64,000 bases of DNA from Hydrococcus rivularis NIES-593 (GTDB lineage: Bacteria; Cyanobacteriota; Cyanobacteriia; Cyanobacteriales; Microcystaceae), in assembly GCF_001904635.1 (NCBI RefSeq), contig NZ_MRCB01000003.1, positions 59,975 through 123,974 of the forward strand. Direction: 5' to 3'. Shown in pieces: positions 8,386 to 17,654 of this stretch. The notes beneath the pieces were generated by a model that saw only the letters and a program-made list of their open reading frames with translations, had not been told where the DNA came from and searched no databases. Both the position numbers and the translations under genes were made by a program. Within the stretch, counting starts at the first letter, position 1. Each line of letters starts with the position of its first letter.

Positions 8386-10821
8386 ATGCAACCCGAAGCT
8401 AGTCAAGTTCCCGAATCACAGGAAGAAACTCCCAGCGAATCTCAACAAAAGACTCAATTAGAATATCTTCTAGCCAAAACGGCCCTCCGCATTCGCCGTT
8501 CGCTCAAGCCAGGCAGAATTCTCGGCATCACCGTGGCAGAAGTCCGCAAGCTACTTAAAGCCGAGCGGGTAATTGTATATCGATTCAATCCCGATTGGAG
8601 TGGAGTTGTTGCGATCGAGTCAGTCAGCGACGGTTTGCCTTCGATGTTAGGGAGAAAAATTCATGACTGTTGCTTTGGAGAAAATTGGGTCGAACCTTAC
8701 AAAAACGGTCGCATCCAAGTTACGACAGATATTTATACTGATGGGTTATCTCAGTGTCATATCGATCTGCTAGCTCCATTTCAAATTCGGGCTAACCTAG
8801 TCGTTCCGATTGTGTTAACAGGGGAAGAAGAGAATGACAAAATCTCCAAGCAACTGTGGGGATTGCTAGCCGTTCAACAATGCTCTGATAGGCGACAGTG
8901 GCAGTCATGGGAAATTGAATTTCTCCAGCAACTGACCACCCAAGTAGCGATCGCGCTCCAGCGAGCAGAACTTTACGAACAACTGCGAACCGAACTCATC
9001 GAACGCCAACAAGTAGAAATCAAAATGCGCAGATTGAATCGAGAACTCGAAGAACAACTGCTCGATCGCACCACCCAACTCGTCACCATTAACGAAGCCC
9101 TCAAAAGGGAAATTCGGGAGCGCCAACGCATCGCCGAACTTCTTTTTCAAGAAAAAGAACTGGCTCAAGTCACCTTGCAATCCATTGGGGATGGGGTCAT
9201 TACCACCGATATGGCGGGTAAGATCGAGTATTTCAATCCGGTGGCGGAACAACTCACTGGCTGGGGAGCAAACGAAGTTCAAGGAGTGCCTTTAGCCGAA
9301 ATTTTTAAGATCGTTAACGAAGTCACTAGAGAGCCAGTAGAAAATCCGGTAGAACGAGTCTTGCGCGAAGATCGCATCGTTGGTTTGGCAAACCATACCA
9401 TTTTAATCGCTCGCGACGGAACGGAATATGCCATCGATGACTCAGCCGCGCCGATTCGCGATCGCAATGGCAAGACAATTGGTGCCGTGCTAGTGTTTCA
9501 CGATGTCACCCAATCTCGACAGCTAGCCCGTCAATTGTCCTGGCAAGCAACCCACGATACCTTGACTGGATTGGTCAATCGGCGAGAATTCGAGCGGCAA
9601 CTGATAGAAGCCATTGCCGATGCCAAAAATAGCGATCGACAACACGCCCTTTGCTATCTAGATTTAGACCAGTTCAAGGTTGTCAATGACACTTGCGGTC
9701 ATATTGCTGGTGACGAACTGTTGCGTCAAGTGACCGCCCTTCTGCAAAAACGAGTTCGCACGACAGATATTCTCGCTCGCTTGGGAGGCGACGAATTTGG
9801 GCTGTTATTTTATCAATGTCCGCTACCAATGGCTCAACAGATCGCAGAGACTCTCAGGCAGATCGTCCAAGATTTTCGTTTCATTTGGGGCGGCAAAATA
9901 TTTACTATCGGAGCAAGTATCGGCCTAGTTGCGATCGATGCCGATGCTAAAGATTTAAATGATATCCTCAGCGCAGCCGATGCGGCTTGTTATGCAGCCA
10001 AGGGAAACGGGCGCAACTGCATCCGCGTCTATCGAACTGACGATAGGGATCTAGTGCGGCAACGAGGCGAAAGACAATGGATCGCCCGAATTACCCAAGC
10101 CCTAGAGGAAAACCGCTTCCGCCTGCACTGTCAAAAGATCGTCTCGGTTACTCGCGCCTCCAGAAGATACCATTACGAGGTCTTGCTTCGTTTAGTTGAT
10201 GAAACCGGAGAGTTAGTATCGCCGATGGCTTTTATTCCGGCAGCGGAACGTTACGATCTGATGCCAGCTGTCGATCGCTGGGTCATTAGTACTTTCTTCG
10301 CTAGCTACGAACGATACCATCAAGAAAACCCCGATCGCTTGCAGGAATTTTACGCGATCAATCTTTCCGGAGCAAGCGTCAATAATCCTCAGTTTTTTGA
10401 TTTTCTCGCCGAGCAATTGACGCGATACCAAATCCGTCCGCGAACAATTTGCTTTGAAATTACCGAAACTACTGCAATTGCCAACTTGGATCGCGCTGCC
10501 AAGTTAATCAACTCCCTCAAAGAACTTGGCTGTCGCTTTGCTCTCGATGATTTTGGCAATGGCATGAGTTCCCTTACCTATCTCAAGAACTTACCCATCG
10601 ATTATTTAAAAATTGACGGGAGCTTTGTTAAGAATATTACTAGCGATCGCATCGATTATGTCATGGTCGAGAGTTTCAATCAGATCGCTCATGCTATGGG
10701 AATTCAAACTATTGCCGAGTTTGTAGAAAATGAAGCGATTTTGAAAAAGTTGCAAGAAATCGGAGTCGATTATGCACAAGGCTACGGCATTGCTAAACCC
10801 AGACCTTGCATGTTTAATTAG
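8386..10821 (+). CDS. GAF(cyanobacteriochrome-like)-PAS-GGDEF-EAL c-di-GMP signalling protein
   Basis: This 811-aa protein has a GAF domain (about 33-200), a helical linker (200-255), PAS (255-375), GGDEF (385-550) and EAL (565-805). The GAF carries HDCCFGENW with D94-C95-C96-F97 and QCHIDLL with C124-H125, then FQIRANLVVPI. These match the DXCF second cysteine and bilin-attachment cysteine of DXCF cyanobacteriochromes, with the same 28-residue spacing as TePixJ. GGDEF is intact (467-471) with an inhibitory I-site RTTD (458-461). The EAL motif reads EVL (598-600), but EITET and DDFGNGMSSL are kept. It is likely a light-regulated cyclase/phosphodiesterase in the cytosol. Confidence 0.9.
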   Translation: MQPEASQVPESQEETPSESQQKTQLEYLLAKTALRIRRSLKPGRILGITVAEVRKLLKAERVIVYRFNPDWSGVVAIESVSDGLPSMLGRKIHDCCFGENWVEPYKNGRIQVTTDIYTDGLSQCHIDLLAPFQIRANLVVPIVLTGEEENDKISKQLWGLLAVQQCSDRRQWQSWEIEFLQQLTTQVAIALQRAELYEQLRTELIERQQVEIKMRRLNRELEEQLLDRTTQLVTINEALKREIRERQRIAELLFQEKELAQVTLQSIGDGVITTDMAGKIEYFNPVAEQLTGWGANEVQGVPLAEIFKIVNEVTREPVENPVERVLREDRIVGLANHTILIARDGTEYAIDDSAAPIRDRNGKTIGAVLVFHDVTQSRQLARQLSWQATHDTLTGLVNRREFERQLIEAIADAKNSDRQHALCYLDLDQFKVVNDTCGHIAGDELLRQVTALLQKRVRTTDILARLGGDEFGLLFYQCPLPMAQQIAETLRQIVQDFRFIWGGKIFTIGASIGLVAIDADAKDLNDILSAADAACYAAKGNGRNCIRVYRTDDRDLVRQRGERQWIARITQALEENRFRLHCQKIVSVTRASRRYHYEVLLRLVDETGELVSPMAFIPAAERYDLMPAVDRWVISTFFASYERYHQENPDRLQEFYAINLSGASVNNPQFFDFLAEQLTRYQIRPRTICFEITETTAIANLDRAAKLINSLKELGCRFALDDFGNGMSSLTYLKNLPIDYLKIDGSFVKNITSDRIDYVMVESFNQIAHAMGIQTIAEFVENEAILKKLQEIGVDYAQGYGIAKPRPCMFN

Positions 10822-10893
10822 TGAGTATGAAAGATTAGACGTTCTGACTCTGTTGAGCAGGAGATTGCCACTAAAGATGAGTTTTTTAGAAAA

Positions 10894-11478
10894 GTGGAGA
10901 AAGCGAAATTTATCGCTCAAAAGATGGAATGGCATCGCCTGGTGCAAATTCCCGCGCAACCAGATCGGTCTTTCCTGCTATGGATGTTTGGATTGAGTTT
11001 AATCATTCTGACTGTTGCCGAACCGATCGCGACAACCATCTTAAGCAATCCACCCCAATTTTCCGAGATTTCTTGTCCGGTAGGTACGGAGGTTGTCTAT
11101 TTTCGGTATAGTCCCGGCTCATCTATTAACTTAGTCGCAGATGATGCCATGCGCAAAAGCTATGTCCCGAATATTCGCGTAAGTAATTTCCGAAGAATGT
11201 TAGACCAATATTTGACCAGAGATCCTAGAGTTCCCGAACTCGTTAAAGAACTAGCCAAACTTAACCCTAACACGACGCTAATTTATAAGCTCGATTTGAA
11301 AACCAACGAAACGATCTGGACTATAGCAGATAGCGCTTTAATTGCCAAAGAAAGCGGAATTGTCGGCGCTTGTGGGAGGCGAACGACCAATCCAGCAGCA
11401 ACAAAGCTGCACAATGCTGATGGGGCTTACTTGCGATTTCTCTTCTATGCTAACTCGATGACTTTGGTGTCTCGTTGA
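10894..11478 (+). CDS. Hypothetical protein with one membrane segment
   Basis: This 194-aa protein has a transmembrane stretch near residues 28-48 (LLWMFGLSLIILTVAEPIAT) and a predicted extracytoplasmic remainder. That part includes SCPVGTEVVYFRYSPGSS, VSNFRRMLDQYL and a late LRFLFYANSM. I do not recognise the family. The start is GTG at 10894; an ATG at 10924 is an alternative. It lies 72 bp downstream of the GGDEF-EAL gene on the same strand and may be co-expressed with it. It is convergent with trmD. Confidence 0.6.
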   Translation: MEKAKFIAQKMEWHRLVQIPAQPDRSFLLWMFGLSLIILTVAEPIATTILSNPPQFSEISCPVGTEVVYFRYSPGSSINLVADDAMRKSYVPNIRVSNFRRMLDQYLTRDPRVPELVKELAKLNPNTTLIYKLDLKTNETIWTIADSALIAKESGIVGACGRRTTNPAATKLHNADGAYLRFLFYANSMTLVSR

Positions 11479-11504
11479 TCTTGCCGATCGCCATCAACCA
11501 TTCA

Positions 11505-12218
11505 CTATTCACGATCGACATCGGTTTGGTGAGTTTCTATCCATCTTTCCCAAAGATCGGGACGGCGTTCTTTCGTTCTTTGTATTTGCTGCTGTTTGCG
11601 CCAGCGATCGATCTCCTGGTGATTTCCCGATCGCAAAACCTCTGGAACTTCCCAGCCGCGAAAAATCGCAGGTCTGGTGTACTGCGGATAATCGAGCAAT
11701 CCGTCCTCAAAACTCTCTGCTTTGAGGGACTCAACTTTTCCCACCGTTCCCGGCAACAGTCGCACCACGCCATTAATGATTGCCAAGGCAGGAATTTCTC
11801 CGCAAGTAAGGACAAAGTCGCCCAGGGACACTTCCCTGGTAACTAAATGCTCTACTACTCGTTCGTCAACTCCTTCATAATGCCCACAAATCAGAATCAG
11901 TTGGTCGTAATTGCTAGCTAACTCTTGCAGCAGTGGCTGATTCAAGGGTTGACCTTGAGGACTCATCAAAATAACCTCTCTTCTAGGCAAAATCGGCAAC
12001 GATTCCACAGCCGCGAAAATTGGTTCGGGTTTGAGCAGCATTCCCGCCCCGCCGCCGTATGGTTCGTCATCGACTCGTCGATGTTTGTCCATTGCAAAAT
12101 CGCGGGGATTAACTAAATTGACTTGGGCAATCTGTTTGGCTAAAGCTTTGCCCAGCAACCCAGATTCCAGCGCAGAGGTAAAAAAATCAGGGAACAGCGT
12201 AATCACGTCGAATCGCAT
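11505..12218 (-). CDS. trmD: tRNA (guanine-N1-)-methyltransferase
   Basis: TrmD makes m1G37 next to the anticodon of tRNAs reading CNN codons, preventing frameshifting. The 237-aa protein starts MRFDVITLFPDFF and has KHRRVDDEPYGGGAGMLLKPEP. The SPOUT-knot region follows: ICGHYEGVDERV and LTCGEIPALAIINGVVRLLPGTVG. The ATG at 12218 is chosen because GAGG lies just upstream; a TTG at 12230 is possible but unlike family starts. It is convergent with the hypothetical gene ending at 11478, 26 bp away. Confidence 0.95.
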   Translation of the reverse strand: MRFDVITLFPDFFTSALESGLLGKALAKQIAQVNLVNPRDFAMDKHRRVDDEPYGGGAGMLLKPEPIFAAVESLPILPRREVILMSPQGQPLNQPLLQELASNYDQLILICGHYEGVDERVVEHLVTREVSLGDFVLTCGEIPALAIINGVVRLLPGTVGKVESLKAESFEDGLLDYPQYTRPAIFRGWEVPEVLRSGNHQEIDRWRKQQQIQRTKERRPDLWERWIETHQTDVDRE

Positions 12219-12295
12219 GGAAATCCTCAATCAGTGTTCGGTGTTCGATAACCAGTAATTGGAAGGATAGGTGAGTGTGGGGAGTGTGAGGGTGT

Positions 12296-12345
12296 AGGAA
12301 GACTTCTGAGACTGGGGGACTGGGAGACGGGGAGACAGTTAACCA
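12296..12345. repeat. Short tandemly repeated repetitive (STRR-like) sequence
   Basis: The segment consists of degenerate heptamers of the GGGGACT/GGGAGAC type, the complement of the CCCCAGT class described as STRR in cyanobacteria. Related tracts are at 28724-28743 and 41929-41960. A different class with CCAATGA units is at 32735-32763. Confidence 0.55.
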
Positions 12346-12654
12346 CTAACTACTCCTTAATCCAAAATCCTTTCATCGAATGACCAATGACAAATTTTTT
12401 AGGGACAAGGGAAAAGAGGGAAAATGAAAATGTCTTTGCCCTTTGCCCTTTTCCCCTTTCCCTTTCTCCCAATCCCAATGACTAATGACTGGTAACTGAT
12501 AAACAGTATCTTGTATCGATGTATCGTTGACTTTTCCTCTATTGTGTAGTAATTATAAAGGTTCTATACAAAGTGTGAACTAAATAATTACTTCATGCTA
12601 ACCGAATCGAGCTAAGCTTTAAAGTCTAAAAAGGGGTGAAACCTGGTTAATACA

Positions 12655-12760
12655 AATAAGCTTGGCGATCGCAGAGGGTGACACTTAGCCAAGCAGTTAT
12701 ACAAGTCAATCCCGAAAAACTAGAGGAGGGGACGGAGTGATTCAAAGCCTCTGAGAAATC
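12655..12760 (+). promoter_or_regulatory. Possible structured leader upstream of cphB
   Basis: Two inverted repeats lie in the cphB upstream region. GCTTGGC (12660-12666) pairs with GCCAAGC (12688-12694), and AGAGG (12722-12726) pairs with CCTCT (12748-12752). Neither is followed by a T-run. They could be protein-binding sites or elements of a structured 5' leader. I could not match them to a known riboswitch class. Confidence 0.3.
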
Positions 12761-12814
12761 TCAAAAAATAGGAATTGTTTTTTTCAGCACCGTCACCCAA
12801 AATACCTTTAGACC

Positions 12815-13687
12815 ATGCCTATGCTCAAAAGCGATAACATGCCGCAAATAGAGACTGAAATCCCAGCAAGCCATATGCCCCCGTCCACAAAAACTGCCAT
12901 TTTGGTAATCGGCGGTGCTGAAGATAAAGTTCACGGGCGAGAAATTTTACATACCTTTTGGCTTCGTGCCGGAGGAAGCGATGCCGCGATCGCGATTATT
13001 CCCTCGGCATCGCGAGAACCTCTGCTCATTGGCGATCGCTACCAGCAGATTTTTGAAGAGATGGGGGCTAAATTTACTAAAGTTCTCGATATCCGCGATC
13101 GCGAACAAGGCGAAGACCCTTATTTCCAAGAGTACATCGAACAATGTACGGGAGTCTTCTTAACCGGAGGCGATCAACTGAGGCTATGCGGCTTGCTTGC
13201 CGATACGCCGCTTATGGAACGCATCCGAGGACGGGTGCAACAGGGAGAAATTACCCTCGCCGGAACCAGCGCGGGAGCCGCCATCATGGGGCATCATATG
13301 ATCGCTGGCGGCAGTAGCGGCGAATGTCCCAATCGTGCTCTCGTCGATATGGCAATCGGTTTGGGCTTCATCCCAGAGATTATCGTCGATCAACATTTTC
13401 ACAACCGCAATCGCATGGCTCGTTTGCTCAGCGCGATTTCTAATCACCCCGAACGGCTGGGGATCGGCATTGACGAAGATACCTGCGCCTTGTTTGAAAA
13501 AGATGGATGGTTGCGAGTCATTGGACGAGGAACGGTTACAATTGTGGATGCGAGAGAGATGTCTTACACCAACCAAACAGAGGTAGGGGCTACCGAACCA
13601 ATCAGCTTGCACAACCTGCGAGTTCACATTCTCTCCCACGGAGATAACTATCATCTCCACTTACAAAAACCCGTCCCAAAACAGTAA
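12815..13687 (+). CDS. cphB: Cyanophycinase
   Basis: CphB is a serine-type exopeptidase (family S51) that cuts cyanophycin into beta-Asp-Arg dipeptides, releasing stored nitrogen in the cytosol. The 290-aa protein has AILVIGGAEDKVHGREIL near the N-terminus and the nucleophile-elbow motif GTSAGAAIMG, with Ser152 in the catalytic position. It also has GLGFIPEIIVDQHFHNRNR and GIGIDEDTC. The N-terminus is about 20 residues longer than usual; Met21 is an alternative start. It lies 123 bp upstream of cphA, as in many cyanobacteria. Confidence 0.96.
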   Translation: MPMLKSDNMPQIETEIPASHMPPSTKTAILVIGGAEDKVHGREILHTFWLRAGGSDAAIAIIPSASREPLLIGDRYQQIFEEMGAKFTKVLDIRDREQGEDPYFQEYIEQCTGVFLTGGDQLRLCGLLADTPLMERIRGRVQQGEITLAGTSAGAAIMGHHMIAGGSSGECPNRALVDMAIGLGFIPEIIVDQHFHNRNRMARLLSAISNHPERLGIGIDEDTCALFEKDGWLRVIGRGTVTIVDAREMSYTNQTEVGATEPISLHNLRVHILSHGDNYHLHLQKPVPKQ

Positions 13688-13810
13688 AGGGACTAGCAGT
13701 CACAAAGTTCTCAAAAATTGTTCATAGCGAACAGTTTCTCGTTTCTGGCAAGCGAGAAAATTAAAAACTGTCTCTTCGCGCTTCTCATCAAGGCACGACA
13801 ATCGACACTT

Positions 13811-16438
13811 ATGAAGATTCTCAAAACCCAAACCCTGCGCGGTCCCAATTACTGGAGCATTCGGCGGCATAAATTAATTGTTATGCGTCTCGATCTAGAG
13901 GATCTGGCAGATAAATCCTCTAACGAGATCCCCGGTTTCTATGAAGGATTGGTTAAGGTATTGCCGACCATAGAAGAACATTTCTGCTCTCTTGGTCGTC
14001 GCGGGGGGTTTTTGGAGCGAGTGCAGCAAGGCACATACATGGGACACATCATCGAACACGTCGCCCTCGAACTCCAGGAATTGGCAGGGATGCCAGTGGG
14101 ATTCGGTCGCACGCGAGAAACCTCGACTCCCGGCGTGTATAATGTCGTTTTTGAATACGTTGACGAACAAGCAGGACGTTACGCTGGCAGAGCAGCCGTG
14201 CGCCTGTGTCGATCGATTGTCGATACGGGAACCTATCCCAAAGCAGAATTCGAGCAAGACATAGCTGACCTCAAAGATCTTCGTGCCAATGCCTCACTCG
14301 GTCCGAGTACGGAAACCATTGTCAAAGAAGCCGAAGCGCGAAAAATTCCCTGGATGATGCTGAGCGCTCGCGCCATGGTTCAGTTCGGTTACGGAATTCA
14401 TCAAAAGCGCATTCAGGCAACTTTAAGCAGTTATTCCGGAATCTTAGCTGTCGAACTCGCCTGCGATAAAGAAGGGACAAAAACGATTCTTCAGGATGCG
14501 GGAATTCCCGTGCCTTGCGGAACCGTCATTCAATATCTCGACGAACTCGAAGACGCGATCGAAGATGTAGGCGGTTATCCCATCGTCATCAAGCCTCTCG
14601 ATGGCAATCACGGACGCGGCATTACAATTAACATCAAGAACTGGCAAGAAGCTGAAGCTGCCTATGACCTAGCAAGCGCGGAAGCCAAAAGCCGCTCGGT
14701 AATCGTGGAGCGCTTTTATCAGGGAAGCGACCATCGCATTTTAGTGATTAATGGCAAACTGATAGCCGTTGCCGAGAGAATACCCGCTCACGTGGTCGGC
14801 GATGGGAGATCGACCATTGAAGAATTGATTGAACAAACCAATCGCGATCCCAATCGCGGCGAAGGACACGATAACGTGCTAACGAAAATTACCATCGATC
14901 GCACCTCGATTTCTGTCCTAGAACGTCAAGGCTACACCCTCAAAACAGTACTCAGGCAAGGAGAAATCGCCTACCTGCGAGACACGGCTAACTTGAGTAC
15001 GGGCGGGATTGCTATCGATCGCACCGACGATATTCACCCAGAAAATATTTGGATTGCCGAGCGAGTTGTCAAGCTCATCGGTTTGGACATTGCAGGCATT
15101 GATGTCGTCACCCCAGACATCACCAAACCCTTACGAGAAGTCGGCGGCGTAATCGTCGAAGTCAACGCGGCTCCGGGATTTCGCATGCACGTCGCTCCCA
15201 GCCGGGGCTTACCTCGCAACGTCGCGGCTCCCGTCCTGGACATGCTCTTTCCAAAAGGAACGCCAGTTCGCATTCCCATAATTGCCCTGACGGGAACCAA
15301 CGGAAAAACTACTACGACTCGCCTGACCGCTCATATCTATCGCCAAACGGGAAAAGTGGTCGGCTACACCACAACTGACGGCATTTATATTAATGATTAC
15401 TTAGTACAAAAAGGCGATAATACCGGACCCCAGAGCGCGAGCGTTATTTTAAAAGACCCAACTGTAGAAGTAGCCGTTCTAGAAACGGCTCGTGGCGGAA
15501 TTCTGCGTTCCGGGCTAGCGTTTGAGAGCTGCGATATCGGCGTGGTTTTGAACGTGGCAGCCGATCACCTGGGAATTGGCGATATCGATACTATCGAACA
15601 AATGGCGAAAGTCAAAAGCGTAGTGGCAGAAACCGTCAGTCCCGATGGCTATGCCGTTCTCAATGCTGACGATCCTCTCGTGGCGGCAATGGCGGAACGC
15701 GTTAAAAGTAAGATCGCTTATTTTTCTATGAACCCCGATAATCCGATTATCCAAAACCATATCCGTCGGGGTGGTATGGCTGCCGTATACGAAAATGGCT
15801 ATCTTTCAATTCTAGAAGGCGAATGGACGCTGCGCATTGAAGAAGTTGTCAATGTTCCCGTCACGATGGGAGGAATGGCTCCCTTCATGATTGCCAACGC
15901 GCTAGCTGCTTGTTTGGCAGCCTTTGCTAATGGCGTTGATATCGAAGCAATCCGTCAAGGGATCAGAACCTTTAGTCCGTCGGCGAATCAAACGCCCGGA
16001 CGGATGAATTTATTTAAGCTGAGTTCTTTTCACGCTCTAGTCGATTACGCTCACAATCCTGCCGGATATGAAGCAGTCGGCGGATTCGTCCGCAATTGGA
16101 GTGGCGAGAAACTTGGAGTAGTGGGCGGCCCCGGCGATCGCCGCGATGAGGATTTGATTCTTTTGGGTAAACTCTCGGCGCAAATCTTCGATTGCATTAT
16201 CGTCAAAGAAGACGACGATACGCGAGGACGAGAGCGCGGCGAAGTTGCCGATCTGATTGTCAAAGGCATGCTTCAAGAAAAGCCTGATGCTCGCTATCAA
16301 ACTATCTTGGACGAAACAGAAGCGATTGAAACGGGTTTAGACCGCGTCGAGAATGGCGGTTTGGTGGTCATTTTCCCCGAAAGTGTCAGCCGCGCCATTT
16401 CCTTGATTAAAAAACGACAAAATCATTCAGATAGTTAA
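13811..16438 (+). CDS. cphA: Cyanophycin synthetase
   Basis: CphA makes multi-L-arginyl-poly-L-aspartate, using two ATP-dependent ligase sites. The 875-aa protein starts MKILKTQTLRGPNYWS, has an N-terminal domain (1-160), and an ATP-grasp domain (about 220-480) with YPIVIKPLDGNHGRGI that adds Asp. A Mur-ligase-like domain from about 490 has the P-loop GTNGKTTTTR and adds Arg. The frame stays open upstream to a TTG at 13718, but the ATG at 13811 gives the family length and start. It is downstream of cphB and convergent with the FGE-like gene (18-bp gap). Confidence 0.97.
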   Translation: MKILKTQTLRGPNYWSIRRHKLIVMRLDLEDLADKSSNEIPGFYEGLVKVLPTIEEHFCSLGRRGGFLERVQQGTYMGHIIEHVALELQELAGMPVGFGRTRETSTPGVYNVVFEYVDEQAGRYAGRAAVRLCRSIVDTGTYPKAEFEQDIADLKDLRANASLGPSTETIVKEAEARKIPWMMLSARAMVQFGYGIHQKRIQATLSSYSGILAVELACDKEGTKTILQDAGIPVPCGTVIQYLDELEDAIEDVGGYPIVIKPLDGNHGRGITINIKNWQEAEAAYDLASAEAKSRSVIVERFYQGSDHRILVINGKLIAVAERIPAHVVGDGRSTIEELIEQTNRDPNRGEGHDNVLTKITIDRTSISVLERQGYTLKTVLRQGEIAYLRDTANLSTGGIAIDRTDDIHPENIWIAERVVKLIGLDIAGIDVVTPDITKPLREVGGVIVEVNAAPGFRMHVAPSRGLPRNVAAPVLDMLFPKGTPVRIPIIALTGTNGKTTTTRLTAHIYRQTGKVVGYTTTDGIYINDYLVQKGDNTGPQSASVILKDPTVEVAVLETARGGILRSGLAFESCDIGVVLNVAADHLGIGDIDTIEQMAKVKSVVAETVSPDGYAVLNADDPLVAAMAERVKSKIAYFSMNPDNPIIQNHIRRGGMAAVYENGYLSILEGEWTLRIEEVVNVPVTMGGMAPFMIANALAACLAAFANGVDIEAIRQGIRTFSPSANQTPGRMNLFKLSSFHALVDYAHNPAGYEAVGGFVRNWSGEKLGVVGGPGDRRDEDLILLGKLSAQIFDCIIVKEDDDTRGRERGEVADLIVKGMLQEKPDARYQTILDETEAIETGLDRVENGGLVVIFPESVSRAISLIKKRQNHSDS

Positions 16439-16456
16439 CTTTCTCTGCCTTCTGCC

Positions 16457-17416
16457 TTAAATTTCACAGACTACTCGAAAGCCGACGGTACTCGATCTCA
16501 GATCGGGTTCGCAGCAATCGCGAAAAGCCGAACGGCAGTGTCTGGGATAAGAGAGCCAAAATCCCCCGCGAATTACGCGATCCTCGCCTTCTTCATCCTC
16601 AGACAACCAAGCACTTCCATCGGTCGGCGCACCTTCATAGTCGTCGTGCCAGCAATCGGCACACCACTCGTAGACATTTCCATGCATATCGTACAAGCCG
16701 AAGGCATTGGCTACCCCAAAAATTCCTACGGGCGTAGTTCCCTTTTCGTATCCTTGCATCGACAGCGATCCGTAACAATTGACGAGGTTTTTTGGCAGTC
16801 TCCTGCCAAAATGAAAGCGGCTATTGGTTCCGGCTCGACAGGCATATTCCCATTCGGCTTCGCTGGGCAATCGATAAATTCTTCCGGTCAATCGCGACAG
16901 TCGCCAACAAAACTCGACGGCTTCATACCAAGAGACTTTCTCGACGGGGCGATCGGCTCCTTTATATTTGGCGGGTTCTGGGTTGAGTGTCAACTCGACC
17001 GGATCGAGTGCCGCGATCGCTTGCCATTGAGCTTGGGTAACGGGGTATTTGCCCATAAAGAAAGGTTTCACTGTTACCTGGTGCTGGGGCTTTTCGCTGT
17101 CGTAGGCTTCTACTTCGCTTTCAGGCGAACCCATCATGAAGCTTCCTTCAGGAATAGATACCATTTCCAGAACGATCTGGTTTCCTAATTCTTCAGTGAA
17201 ATACTGACTATAACTTCGATTCAAGTTAATTTTCGAGGCTTTTGGCTGGACGGTTACTACGTCAAATTCAAATTCTTGGGTATTCATTGTTGACGAACGT
17301 TCAACTTGTAATTGGAGTAAAAGATTAATCTTTAATGGTTTGACTCGCCTATTGATAACTCGCAGTAGTTTTCGGCTTTGGATCGATCCTGCCAGAGCGA
17401 ATTGAGGGGGTCGCAT
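16457..17416 (-). CDS. FGE-sulfatase (SUMF1-like) domain protein
   Basis: The fold is clear: MVSIPEGSFMMGSPESE, VKPFFMGKYPVTQAQW, YRLPSEAEWEYACRAG, GLYDMHGNVYEWCADCW and VIRGGFWLSYPRHCRSAFR. True formylglycine-generating enzymes have two cysteines in the GGSxxC...yC segment. Here the first position is Ser (GGFWLSYPRHC), so sulfatase-activating activity is unlikely. This domain class is often a C-type-lectin-like scaffold in cyanobacteria. The start is uncertain: ATG at 17416 (319 aa) or at 17287 (276 aa, MNTQEFEFDVVTV), the second being more like relatives. Confidence 0.82.
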   Translation of the reverse strand: MRPPQFALAGSIQSRKLLRVINRRVKPLKINLLLQLQVERSSTMNTQEFEFDVVTVQPKASKINLNRSYSQYFTEELGNQIVLEMVSIPEGSFMMGSPESEVEAYDSEKPQHQVTVKPFFMGKYPVTQAQWQAIAALDPVELTLNPEPAKYKGADRPVEKVSWYEAVEFCWRLSRLTGRIYRLPSEAEWEYACRAGTNSRFHFGRRLPKNLVNCYGSLSMQGYEKGTTPVGIFGVANAFGLYDMHGNVYEWCADCWHDDYEGAPTDGSAWLSEDEEGEDRVIRGGFWLSYPRHCRSAFRDCCEPDLRSSTVGFRVVCEI

Positions 17417-17654
17417 CTACTCCTCCCTTTTACTGATTATTGACCTGTATGGTCTGTTTAGAAATAAATTTTTGAAATCCCCCAAGATAACTTCAGTGTA
17501 GTCTATCCGCGAGATCCGAAGGTATCGTAGAAACACTTAATTTTTGTCTTGAGATAATGTGAAGTTTTAATGGTCTAAGTTGCATAAATTCGGTAGTTTT
17601 ACCGATGGCAATCTGCCCTTAATTAGATTGATAATTAACGCTAAATAATAGGAT

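Larger units (their letters stand above)
12219..12814. other. Long intergenic region: tandem heptamers and cphB leader
   Basis: The left part (12270-12345) has G-rich heptamer-type repeats such as GACTGGGGGACTGGGAGACG. The middle (12430-12480) is a run of CCCTTT-type pyrimidine repeats, followed by AATGACTAATGACTGG. The right part (12560-12810) is non-repetitive, is conserved-looking and contains two inverted repeats; see the leader entry. No gene is visible. Confidence 0.6.
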
